A DNA stretch of 64,000 nt from Rutstroemia sp. NJR-2017a BVV2 (taxonomy: Eukaryota > Ascomycota > Leotiomycetes > Helotiales > Rutstroemiaceae): NCBI GenBank assembly GCA_002946415.1, contig NJPS01000003.1:62001-126000 (forward strand). The letters are read 5' to 3'. The position numbers and the translations under genes were made by a program. Shown here piece by piece: positions 11,799 to 21,814 of the stretch. The first letter of the stretch is position 1; every line of letters starts with the position of its first letter. The notes beneath the pieces were generated by a model. It had not been told where the DNA came from. It did not search any database and saw only the letters and a list, made by a program, of their open reading frames with translations.

Positions 11799-13232
11799 TC
11801 AGAACAACTCAGTCAACATATCCCTTGCCATTTGGGGTTCCATCTGCTGGACACTGGATGCTTCAAATCTCTTCACGGACAGAAAATGGTGCAGTATGCG
11901 GCTGCCCATCATGTCTGTCAAGTCCTCCAGTCCATCCCCATGTTCCAACGCATCCAAAGCATCGGTCAAACTTTGTGGAAGTAACTCCCGTGGAGGCACA
12001 GTGGAATTTTTCACTGTGCCGTTTGGCCTGTGCACGTCGTTCTGAGATAGCTCCTTCAGTGGAAGTGCCGTGTCTCGCCAGCGCAAAGGCTCCTTATTCT
12101 TTATGCCCAGAAGTCCAGCACTCAACACCGTCGCTAGGGCTAAATACATGTTGGCTGTGGCGTCCACACAGCGTAGCTCCCAATGACCCAGTCGGATCTG
12201 ACGGACGGGCACCTCGCGATTTTCTGTGCCCCAGGCTACATGGTTACCACCGAGGTAAGGCTGTACTCGCTCATACGACAGGTCATACGGCAAACAGACC
12301 GCACACAGCATCGGCAGTCTGGCCAAAATGCCAGCCAGAAACGATTGTGCCTCTGTAGCTGTATCCGTCGCGGACCGTATTGATATGTGGGTGTGTTGGC
12401 CGATTGCCTGTCTACGGCCGGCGATTGGCTTGGGCGCCATAGTGACAATATACCCTCGTCGTGCAAAGCTTTCCTTCAGAGTATCATGAACTAGAACTAG
12501 CTCATCAACAGCATGAAGTGGCGACTGCGGTCCGAGGGAGATCTCATACTGACCACGTCGTCCCTCCGTCTGGATCGTCTGGACACCCACTCCATTTTCC
12601 ATCAAAGTCTGCACCACTTCCTCAACGAGGGGAAACCCGGGATCACGCAAGCCGTCCGCGGCATAGCGACCAAGTCCCGTACTAAAGGGCACAATTGTCG
12701 TGTCCTGCTCTTCGGATGATGAGGAGCGACGGTGCAGGATTTCAAACTCGACTTCAAACCCCACCAGAAAGTCGACATCAAATAGATCGGCAGCAGTGCG
12801 GAGAACATTTGCCAGCGCATGGCGCGGGCACAAATCCCAATTCGGTTCCGCCATGCTCAGGCGCGTTTCAACGACGCCGCACATGAGAATTGCATACTTT
12901 GGGCGATTGGGCAAAAGACGCAGGCTAGTGTAGTCAGGCAGAAGGAGGTGGGCGCCAGTTGGATCGAGATTTGGAACCAAATTGTTATCCACGATGCAAT
13001 GGAAGCCAATGGGTGGTGCATGGAGAGGCTTTTTGGAGGATACCAGGCTGCGGTAATGCGAAATAACCACGATCCGTGTTCGAAGCAAACCAGAATAATC
13101 TTGCCATTGTAAGCGAATGAATTGCACAGTTGGATTTTGCTGAAGGAACTGCTCCAAGCATTTCTGGTGATCAATCTTCTGGGAATGTGAACTTGGGAAG
13201 GTGTATAGGGGCATTTCGTCGATTCTCGCCAT
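11799..13232 (-). CDS. Glutamine-synthetase-like ATP-dependent ligase
   Basis: The single exon encodes 477 residues from ATG 13232 (MARIDEMPLYTF). The frame stays open 41 codons further upstream with a hydrophobic stretch but only a TTG start, so an upstream exon cannot be excluded. The GS beta-grasp region has FIRLQWQDYSGLLR near residues 38-51. The catalytic domain shows FEVEFEI (159-165), GQYEISLGP (227-235), GQHTHISI (278-285), NREVPVR (338-344) and HWELRCVDATANMYL (350-364). These match the GS metal, ammonia-site, ATP and glutamate residues, so it looks active. Such fungal GS-like proteins are distinct from the housekeeping enzyme, and several act as gamma-glutamyl or amide ligases on other amines. 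It is divergent from the ATP-grasp-like gene at 14536, with about 1.3 kb between the starts. The true substrate is unknown. Confidence 0.88.
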   Translation of the reverse strand: MARIDEMPLYTFPSSHSQKIDHQKCLEQFLQQNPTVQFIRLQWQDYSGLLRTRIVVISHYRSLVSSKKPLHAPPIGFHCIVDNNLVPNLDPTGAHLLLPDYTSLRLLPNRPKYAILMCGVVETRLSMAEPNWDLCPRHALANVLRTAADLFDVDFLVGFEVEFEILHRRSSSSEEQDTTIVPFSTGLGRYAADGLRDPGFPLVEEVVQTLMENGVGVQTIQTEGRRGQYEISLGPQSPLHAVDELVLVHDTLKESFARRGYIVTMAPKPIAGRRQAIGQHTHISIRSATDTATEAQSFLAGILARLPMLCAVCLPYDLSYERVQPYLGGNHVAWGTENREVPVRQIRLGHWELRCVDATANMYLALATVLSAGLLGIKNKEPLRWRDTALPLKELSQNDVHRPNGTVKNSTVPPRELLPQSLTDALDALEHGDGLEDLTDMMGSRILHHFLSVKRFEASSVQQMEPQMARDMLTELF

Positions 13233-13481
13233 GGGGTAACCTTTGGGCTCTTTTCTTCCAATATCACGCGTGACTCGGTAGATGTGGCAGAAAGCGACAG
13301 AAAATATACTCACAATCAGAGTTGTCCGAAGCTTGAAATGTGGAAGAATAGTCAAGCAAGCAGGTCACAGGGGCCTGCTTGGCTTGAAAGAGCGGTGGAG
13401 CGTGCTGATCTTCTGGTCATTTAGCAAGAAAAAGTCTGACAAGTTGGTTCAAAGGCACTCTCCCGGCCAGGTCTGCCAATA

Positions 13482-13557
13482 TGTGAAACCAAAAGTGAAG
13501 CCACTTCTGAGAAGTGACAATTGTGGTTCATATGGATGGCTAGCTGGCTGTTTCACA
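13482..13557 (+). mobile_element. 76-bp mini-element, copy 3
   Basis: The element starts TGTGAAACCAAAAGTGAAGC and ends GGCTGTTTCACA. It has the central palindrome CACTTCTGAGAAGTG followed by ACAATTGTGG. Flanks are CAATA and TACCC, so no 5-bp duplication is visible, although TA lies on both sides. Confidence 0.75.
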
Positions 13558-13785
13558 TACCCCCCTCAGACTGGACACAGCTCTGCCAATGATATTTGGG
13601 TTGTAACCACCAGGACGGAGTGGTTGACCAGGCCAACGTTTCCGGTTTTACAATATGGGAGGCAACCTCTTCGGTCATCGGTTCCGCTTCCCCGGTTTTA
13701 TAGCCATTTGATTGGAGACTGGTATGTGCAGGTAGAGTAGTTGTTTTACCACCATGCTATGAATGCGCAATAAGGGACTTATAAC

Positions 13786-13863
13786 TGTGAAACCAAAAGT
13801 GACGCTACTTCTGAGAAGTGACAATTGTGATTTATATGGAAGGCTAGCTGGCTGTTTTGCACA
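13786..13863 (+). mobile_element. 78-bp mini-element, copy 4
   Basis: The element starts TGTGAAACCAAAAGTGACGC and ends GCTGTTTTGCACA, with the same core (ACTTCTGAGAAGTGACAATT) and the shared GGCTAGCTGGCTGTTT near its right end. Flanks ATAAC (13781-13785) and ATAGC (13864-13868) agree at four of five bases, consistent with an aged 5-bp target duplication. Confidence 0.75.
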
Positions 13864-14535
13864 ATAGCATGGGAAACTGTGTTCGTACACGAGCAAGTAT
13901 GATGTCCACAATGGTCCACAGTATCCATACATCACTAGATATATCATTTCCCAGGCAGTTGGGCCTATTTTAACTTACACTACTTGATAGTGCATCGAAC
14001 TGGCGGTGTGACGGGATTAAGGTTCGTATGTGTATCTGCTAAAAGCTACGAGAGGAAAGCAAATGTGGCAGGCACTATTAATTGACATGAGTTGTTGAGG
14101 GCAGCCCGGCGAACCCGCAACCGTCTATTAAATTATATCTATCTAGGATTAAATCCTCAAGAGGATCCTGCTTAATTGGGGGTTTATATTATGCTTTATC
14201 AAAGATATAATGAGCCTCTAGAGATAATATCTTACCATTAGAATTAAACCCTGCTTTACAATCTGATGACATTAGTATTTAAATCCCCTCTATTAGGAGC
14301 TATACACGTCAACATGAACTTTCGCGAACTACTCTGTAGTTGAGGTTACACAAGGTGGTCATGATTTTCAAGCGTTAGCCACGTCTGCTTCTACACCGCT
14401 TATTCCACCGCTCATACGCACTGCAATGGTGACTAGGCGAAGAGGATATTTAGTATATAGGCATGCGGGAAAGACTTCAAATTCATAAAAGCTTTCGCAT
14501 TATTGCTACCGTGTTCTCTAGCGCTTTTGGCCGAA

Positions 14536-16084
14536 ATGGGTAGCGTCGCTGACTACCCCGAGTGGAAACAAATATCCCTGACATCCACTTCCTGCGACGG
14601 CATTCCTGTAACAATAGACAGGATAGATTCTGAAACCAGAAAACAAGAAGAAAAGAACTTCAAGACCTCCCTCATTACTTCGGCCTCTAAGACAAACCAG
14701 CGTTTTATTCGAATCAGTCCTCATCCTATCCTATTCCCGGCCCGTCTGATCGCGAGCCTGGAAAAATTCCAAGAGGCTCTGAATCTTGCTGTGTCAAGCA
14801 TCTTGGATCGATGGTTTGAGTCGGATGACAGTGAAAATGCGTTATTTCGGCGCATGCCACTGCAATCTCATGAAGATGCCCTCCTTCGTGTAAGTTATCT
14901 ATTACTCACAGCTGGTTCGACCGTCTTTCTGACCCGACGACATGTAGTGGGTACACAAAAGCACTCAAAGTGGCGTCATGAAACCTTTTCTAGACCGCCC
15001 GGGACACTTGAGGCCGGATCTACTCCTCTCCATGACAAAACTTGGAGAGCTATCGGTCCAGGTATGTGAGATTAACGCTCGCTTCTTTACCATGAATATC
15101 GCGGAGGCTTTTCAATTATCTCTGGCTCTGTCAGATAGGGCTGCGAGTGCCCCAAGGCTCCAACCAAATGTTCTACCGGGGGTCCTTCTTGAAAGGTTCT
15201 GTAGCCTATTCAACGCACAAAAGCCCATTCACCTTGTAGTAGGCCGTGAAGATCCTATGATTATCAAAAAAGTTTGCCCTTTGCTTGAAAAACATACCGG
15301 GGTTCGACCTAAAGTGGTTGCTGTCTCTGATCTCCGCCTCGTCCCCGATACAGGGTCTGTTACTGGGTACAAGCTGTGCGCCCGATACAGGGGCTCAGAC
15401 GCTGGAAATGTGACCTACCTAGCAAAGGAGGGTGAGGGACTTGAGGAAGTGCACCAGGCTGGTCTACGTCTGTTCCAGGACGAGTATAGTTCTTTGTCCC
15501 CTGAAATACTCCAGCACCTAGCACTGTGCAGCATAAATGACATGCGAGCAATTTTCCTGTTGGCGGATAAGCGTATCTTGGGTATCATTCTCCAGGAGCT
15601 GGACGATCTGGTGCACCAGCACCAGGTGCTAACTCCAGCTCAGGCATCCATACTTCGACAGCATATTGTTCCTACCATCCTACCCGGGTCTCCTGAGCTC
15701 GAAAGCTTGACATGCGAATACAAGGCTGGTAAAGTAATCAAGGATGATTATCTCATAAAGCCTTGTCGCGAGGCCCGGAGCATTGGCATCATGTTTGGAG
15801 ATGAGCTTCCCATCTCGGAATGGGAGTCACACCTTGATTCCATGCGGGATCCGCACTTGTATCCCAACAAGACCCAGTACGTCATTCAGCCGGTCGTCCG
15901 CAGTCCTCCCTTCAAGGCCCTGCTAGACGAAGAGTCTGGTATATGCGATGCCCACTTCGTTGGTATGTACCATGTATTCAATGGTGTTTTCAGCCATTTG
16001 GGTAATTGCAGGCTCTCACCTGAGAGACGCTGCGCAATCGCAAAGGGTGGTGTTGCAGTTCCGTCTGTTATCCCTAGTTCTTGA
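14536..16084 (+). CDS. ATP-grasp-like ligase of unknown substrate
   Basis: Exons are 14536-14889 and 14948-16084, with an intron 14890-14947 (58 bp; GTAAGT donor, ATGTAG acceptor), giving 496 residues. ATG 14536 (MGSVADYPEW) is the first ATG in frame. The central part has RPGHLRPDLLL and VQVCEINARFF, a pattern I associate with fungal preATP-grasp-like proteins. The C-terminal third has YLIKPCREARSIGIMFG followed by WESHL, which resembles the nucleotide-binding lysine and glycine loop of ATP-grasp enzymes, and VIQPVV, like the closing ATP-site strand. I infer an ATP-dependent carboxylate-amine ligase; the substrate is not evident. The divergent neighbour is a GS-like ligase, which suggests a joint pathway forming amide bonds on a small molecule. 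Assignment to the ATP-grasp fold is by motif only and would benefit from a profile search. Confidence 0.65.
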
Positions 16085-17183
16085 GTAGCAATCAAAGGGA
16101 ATTTGTTGCTTTTTATTTTATTTTATGATAAACATAACGTTAGTAGCACAGTAATTATTTCTCCTAAAGGACCAACCACCAGATCAACGTTTTTACGTCA
16201 CGAGATCTAAAGCCAGAGTCCTCCCACCACAGCTTCCCAACCACGGATCCACATATCCGGACTTCAAGCATGCCTGGACGCGGATCTACAGATCTATTAC
16301 ATGGCCGGTTGTGGCTCTCGATATGTGTCTAGTTATTGTCCGCAGGGGTCTTGCCACGGCGAGCACTGCCGAATAGGAGGCCACTGTGGTCGTTGTGTCT
16401 CAACTTTGACCCACTTCACCAGGCAATGAAAACAATGGGCCAATCCACCTCCGCAGCGGGTCGTGCATTCCAAGCAATACTATTGGCCCTCGGGGGCTGA
16501 AGGCCGCGGTCACGTGGTTATATACGGCGAATTAGTCTCTGCAGAACAGGGCAGCTATCCGGATCATAATTCGACCGTGCCGAGTAAACATAGCAGGAGG
16601 CCAGTAGCAACCGTGCCTTTCATACAAGTCACAAAGCCCAAACAGTGCAGTTTTACCACCACCATCTTTGGTGAGGCCCAACATGCGTTGGGTGAGGATG
16701 GCCGTCATAGATGCTGTTGATACTCAATTAATTGACCACTATTTTCTACTATGTTGGTTGATCGAATTAAACGTATTAGTCCTTTCAAATGTGAGTTCAA
16801 CATGAGTTCAAGAAAGAGCATAGTGGGCGGTGAAAATGCGCCTTAATTTTGCTTCGAGAGTCCAAAACAGAGCAGAGCATCAACCAGAAGGTGCAATAAA
16901 CGTTGCAATAAACGGTAAAAACAGTGAAAGCTGCTGGTTTCAACTCCGACCTCAGGAAAAGGAGGGGACTGGTGAATTGAAAAGATTGGCTGAAAAAACA
17001 GCACCTTCTCCACCTAAAGCCTAGGTCCGTTCATTTCTTAATAGTTTCATATCCCCCAGGTCTTGACTAGAAATTTATTTAAACCTACACTACAGAGTAG
17101 GTGAGGCGACCATTCCTAGTCCTCACGCTTGGCCGGAGAACTCTACTTCTCTCGCTGCTTTATCCAGACTCTCCAAAAGTCCC
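16085..17183. other. Intergenic, possible degraded coding traces
   Basis: No intact gene is seen. Near 16280-16345 a + strand reading (WTRIYRSITWPVVALDMC) looks protein-like but is soon interrupted, so it may be a relic. A CACGTG word lies near 16511. The last part runs in frame into the broken membrane protein gene but has no ATG. Confidence 0.35.
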
Positions 17184-18020
17184 GTCCGCGCCGAGATCTT
17201 CGCGGCCTTTGCCGCCATTGCCTGGTACAATGCCATTGAACTCATCATCCTGTGTTTCGTCTCCTTCAAACGTCGCCGCGGCTGTTATTTCTGGAGTTTG
17301 CTAGTCGCGTCGTCTTGTATCGTCCCACATTGTCTGGGTTATGTCCTTCTTTTCTTTCCTACAGGGGTCTCCCCCTACATCTGCGTCACGCTCATCGTCT
17401 TCAGCTGGTATGGCATGGCGACCGATCAATCGATGGTACTCTGGTCGCGCCTCCATCTGGTCTTGCAAAATACCAAAGTACTCTACGGCGTGCTGTGGAT
17501 GATCATGGTCGACGCTGTCCTCTTCCACGTTCCGACGACGGCCCTACTATACGGCACAGTCGCAGCCCCGATTAGTGCCTAGTCGCGTGGATATAGCACA
17601 ATGGAACACATCCAGCTCGTGGGATTCTGCATCCAGGAATTGATCATCTCGGGAATCTACGTCTGGGAAACGGTGAAACTCCTCAGACTCCGACCCCACG
17701 GCCGACGCCACGGGATCCTCCATCAACTCGTCACAATCAACATCCTCCTCCTCCTCCTCGATATTGCCATCGTCGTGATCGAATACGTCGGCTACTACGC
17801 CGTCCAAGTCATGTTCAAACCTGTCGCGTACAGTATCAAACTCAAACTCGAATACGCCATCCTCGGGAAACTCGTGGCCATCGCCCAGGGTGCCCAGACC
17901 TTTAATGACGACGAGTTGCCCTCCAGCACCCGCGAGATCAATTCCTTCCCGTCTTCTCAGGAAACGCCGCCTCGACCGGGATTCGCGCAACATCCTCGTC
18001 GTATGTACAGTTTTCCGTGA
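17184..18020 (+). pseudogene. Fungal integral membrane protein (DUF7703-like), interrupted
   Basis: One reading frame encodes a multi-pass membrane protein of a fungal family that I recall as DUF7703. The readable part starts about 17193 (EIFAAFAAIAWYNAIELII) and continues through FWSLLVASSCIVPHCLGYVL, then SPYICVTLIVFSWYGMATDQ, then VLYGVLWMIMVDAVLFHVP. It is cut by an in-frame TAG at 17580-17582 and resumes in the same frame with MEHIQLVGFCIQELIISG and the family-typical end AYSIKLKLEYAILGKLV. The C-terminal tail closes at 18020. No ATG is found in frame near the expected start, so the first exon is missing or changed. No splice pair removes the TAG without an intron of about 24 bp, which is too short. 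A true gene with stop readthrough is possible but less likely. Confidence 0.75.
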
Positions 18021-18400
18021 ATTTGGGAGAATTCCCATCAGACCAGTTGCACGTCATCTGGTATGAATATACCAAGGGACGTATAATGAATGATGTTTGG
18101 GGGTTGGTCATGATCCAACACGTTCATTCATCTGGTGTGGAATATGAAAGCGTGCATATTTGACAAGCCTGGCATCCCTTCTCCGCTGGGCCATATATAA
18201 CACACTAATGGCTCATTTCTCACATTCTACCGTGAACCAAAAGCAATGTACTCTACACCAGTCTCGGTATCCGTCCATGTATAATAAGAAGAAAAAGGCT
18301 TCATGACTTCATTCCACATTCTAAGAAATCAAAATGTAACAAAATTTGCATATCCTGATGTAACGGAACTCCCAACAATCTCCAAGCACTCATGAGCATA
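18021..18400. other. Convergent spacer
   Basis: This 380-bp spacer lies between the 3' ends of two convergent broken genes. Nothing distinctive is seen. Confidence 0.4.
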
Positions 18401-20122
18401 TCAAATTCGCCGATAACTACCAAGCAAACCAGAGCTGGCGCCAGCCTGTAACACCAACACGCTACCAAACACCTTGTTCTCGGGCTGTACCATCCCCGAG
18501 GCGACGGGTCCAAGAGCTCGCTGGGTATCGGTACCGACGCTCTGCGGGCCTTGATCAATGGAAATGCTAGAATCACTGTGGCCAATGCGTCTTCCAACGA
18601 CAACAATACTGCCTCGCTTGTTGAGAGTGGGGTCAAGGTCATGTTGCACGGCAGCCAGAACTAGCTGGACTGGATCACTGATCGTCTCCTGGCCACCAGC
18701 TTGTTGGAAAACGACACGGTCTTTCAACTCCTCTGGAACAGAGTCACGCAGAGTATCGAAGAACACAATGTCCGACTGGCTACTCGGTGTTCCAGCGTGC
18801 GTCCCAGAGGAAATAGATGTCGATACGCCGAGTATGTTACTGTCCTGATGGAGCCCTGCGACCTGGATGATAGTAGCAGTGACTTGATCATTCTGAGCAA
18901 GTTGCAGAACAAGACGAAGGGCGAAACGGTCATCGTCACCACCAAAGAATGGGAGAACAATATGACGGGAGCGACTTCCAGAAGCCGGTCTCGACCAAAC
19001 AGAAGGAATACTGAAACCACTGGTCGAGCGCTGAGGTGTTGGTCGTTTGGCAGAATGAGACTCGGGGCTATGCTCGATCAAGATACCCATATTACCTGGG
19101 ACTCGCGTGAGAATATTGGAAACGAAATCAGTATAGCTACCGTTGGCAAATCGGCTTGCAGTGTCAACTTCAAGACCATTCTGGCGGTCGGTCAATGTTC
19201 CAGTTTCGCTCCATGGGAGAAGGAGGAGATCTGTCGTGTCTTGGTGGGCCATGTTGATGACAGTCTCTGCGTATGAATATTCGGGCACCACTGACACCCC
19301 CGCCATGAGAGACACGTCTTGCCACTCGCCAAAGGCACGGAATGTGTTCACCACTGGGTCCCACATGGCATGCTCTCCAGCTGAAACTTTCATGACACTC
19401 GAGTCACGGTCAGTCAACTCCATGAGCCTCACACCATGAACGCGGAGGGTGGTCTCCTTGTCATCATCCGTGGTGTCCGCATCTTCAACAAATTGCTCGG
19501 CCAGCTTCTGCTTCTTGGATGGGTGAACCTGGGGCGTTGATGGTGCTACTTTGCGGTTGGAGCTTAGAAGAGCCGCCAGGGTGCAGATTCCTAAAAGCCC
19601 ATCCAAGCGGAGACAGACCAAAAGCTTTCGAACGGGCACAGTCTTTAGCTGATCCTTCACGGCAGAGACACTATTGGAGCGGCTGTCCTGCTGAACAGGT
19701 TTACCGTCCCAATCGATTTCCCCGCGCCGCCATCGCTCCACCTTGATTTGATACCAGGATGGATAGAGAATCGTGGTCAGGGGGGTGGTCAAAAAGGTAG
19801 TAACCAGAGCCATCACCACGAAAATGGTGAATGTGCGTGTACTCAAAATTTTGGCTTGCAAGCCAATGTACTATCATGCAAGTGTCAGTATTTCTATCTT
19901 CCCTCAACGCCCAAGGATCACTCTCAGCAATAATGTGCAGATACTAACCAGGACAACCAACTCGACAAGACCTTTGCAACTCATCAAAACCCCAATCGAG
20001 AAACTCTCCCGCCACAGCATTCCACACCAGCGCGATGCAAGAGCACCTCCTGCCACCTTGGCAATAAAAGCAATGGCAATGACACCAACGACATAGCCCC
20101 AGACGATAGCGCTGTTTAAAAG
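18401..20122 (-). pseudogene. 5'-truncated KHA1-type K+/H+ antiporter
   Basis: The fragment reads as the C-terminal part of a CPA2-type K+/H+ antiporter of endomembranes, as in yeast Kha1. A first piece, 20122-19949, encodes LLNSAIVWGYVVGVIAIAF and ends MSCKGLVELVVL. After an intron 19948-19871 (78 bp; GTTAGT to GATAG) it resumes at 19870 with IGLQAKILSTRTFTIFVVM and the PSWYQIKVERWRRGEIDWDG linker, then a long soluble domain to the stop at 18401. Full-length homologues have about a dozen membrane segments; most of them are missing because the reading frame upstream of 20122 meets stops and the sequence becomes unrelated. The remaining part has no start codon of its own at the homology edge. 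The long intact soluble frame suggests a recent truncation. Confidence 0.75.
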
Positions 20123-20223
20123 AGCGTATATTATACATACTCACCGTAGAGCTCTCCCTTCAAGAAGTCTGCAGCATATCTCCTACCAGGCGAGCCAGGC
20201 TAGCTGTAGACCAATTTCGAATT

Positions 20224-20900
20224 CTAGAAGGCACTGCGCAAGACTTTAGTGGTATCCCTTACGGGGCTTTGTAAGGTGCAGAATATATCGAACTCAAGTA
20301 CGAAAGAAGGCTTTGAGAAGTCTACAGAACGAAAGGTAACATGATCGCTGGGCATGCTAGCTGGAAGCCCATGTGCTTGGCTCATCTTGACTTGTGGAGT
20401 ATTTGAGTTGTCTCTGTTAAGGTAATAGATATGCGAAACTGCGTTCTGTGCCAGAAGCATGCGCAATATGTAGCCTGTAGGATCCGAGTGCGCCTATTGA
20501 GCCAGTATGAGCAACAACCGTTCCTCTCATCACAACACCATTGGTAGAATCGTGCTTCGCTGAGGATTTCCCCTGCATTTGATCGATAATATCCTTAAAC
20601 TTGGCAATAGTCTCATAAATGACTTGTTTCAGTGATTAGTTGCTTGAAGGTATCGCTACCTCGTGCATTGATACTAGTCGAAGGCTGCTGTATAAATTCT
20701 AATTTCCAGCTCATGAATTGCGAAGGTGAGTTTCAGTCCCCTCATTAATCGCAACAGACCCCTTAACAAAGACATCATCATCGCTCGCAAAGTTTTTGGT
20801 ACCAACAAGCCGAGTGATGGTATCACGAACAAATGAAGTCACTGAATCCCTATCTGTGATATCAACTCGGCCATTAATGGTCCAATATCGAAAGGAGCCG
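20224..20900 (-). pseudogene. Relic of NRPS-like adenylate-forming reductase
   Basis: Scraps on the minus strand match the carrier and thioester reductase part of an NRPS-like enzyme. Near 20870-20770 lies a carrier-like piece with SFVRDTITRLVGTKNFASDD followed by DVFVKGS. Near 20510-20470 lies the Rossmann motif TGSIGALGSY. After a frameshift come MLLAQNAVSHIYYLNRD and VTFRSVDFSKPSFVL (20466-20290), and the frame stops at 20224. Family knowledge: such enzymes activate and reduce a carboxylic acid. Frames change several times and no intact gene is possible. A + strand scrap near 21215-21290 (LQIDFLEILESPSILSMG) resembles the end of a polyketide synthase carrier domain but is weak. Confidence 0.6.
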
Positions 20901-21814
20901 AAAAGCTATGGTGTACATCTGTTTCTGGTGAGGCAGATCTGAATAGCAAGACTTCTGATATGCAAAGATTTTACCATATTGATTAGAAGACCGACCCAAC
21001 AATGCTCTCAACGATCAGATGGAAGAGATAGCAGCGATGGATATATTGGTAGTTACTATGGTCGCAAACGCACTAGGGACCGAACTTCGAGACTTCTTGT
21101 GACTAAGGAGCAGTCTGTTGATCCCAATAAGCCGATACATAGCTAGAGCATGAGTTCCTTTGGTGACGACTAACTATGGATTTGGTTTTCAAAGGCTGCG
21201 CTTGCAGATTGACTTCCTCGAAATTCTCGAAAGCCCTAGCATACTGAGCATGGGATTGATTGCAACCGGGAAGAGTAAGCTCGTGCCAAAAGAGCTCTTG
21301 AAGGAGGAGGTACTTGTCTGAATACGAAAGAGAGACCGACTAGACAGCATAAATTTTTGAATGACCTCTTAGTACCAGTTAAGTTGGCTCAAGCTCTTGG
21401 TATTATATTCCCTCAATGTCTAAATGCACGTCGTCTAGATCCCTTGCTTAGACCGTCGTTTAATGCGAGTGTAGACTTACGCGCTGTAACACACGGTTCC
21501 GGCCGGTTTAGAAGCAAGTTGAGAATGAAAGCTTGAGAATGCAATGAAAAACCTCCTAACCGTATTTCAAAGCTCCCATCAAATGTACCACCAGTGTACC
21601 AAAAGGAACATATGAGGAGCTGTAACTTAGAGAAAATGGGTTGCGATCCTCACGTTTAGAACCACCGAGGCGGGGCGTTGGCAGAATAAGGTTAGCGTGG
21701 GTAGTCCACAAGGCTGGCAGAACAATCCCTGCAAAAATATTTCTCTGCATTGAAAAAAGTTCGTAAGGCGACAGAACAGGGAAACATTTCAAATCTCAGA
21801 TACAATTCACAATA
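20901..21814. other. Island end and UTP18 upstream region
   Basis: No intact gene is seen. Possible secondary-metabolism gene scraps extend to about 21300. The final 300 bp should contain the UTP18 promoter. Confidence 0.4.

Larger units (their letters stand above)
13233..14535. other. Shared divergent promoter region with two mini-elements
   Basis: This 1.3-kb region separates the starts of the GS-like gene (minus) and the ATP-grasp-like gene (plus). It carries two mini-element copies (13482-13557 and 13786-13863). From about 14100 to 14310 it becomes AT-rich, with a short palindrome AGGATTAAATCCT and nearby repeated TTAAAT/ATTAAA words that may be decayed repeat sequence. Promoter function is inferred from gene layout only. 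Confidence 0.5.

Noticed and set aside
13233..13355. Extended N-terminus of the GS-like protein from a TTG start
   Set aside because: It needs a non-ATG start; the ATG at 13232 gives a normal family length. An upstream exon remains possible.
17556..17582. A very short intron removing the TAG in the membrane protein gene
   Set aside because: It would be about 24 bp, below the size fungi splice.
20112..20144. An intron at the edge of the KHA1 fragment (GTGAGT to AACAG)
   Set aside because: It would be only 33 bp, and the sequence upstream of the donor is not antiporter-like. The AACAG is coding (LLNSAIVWG).
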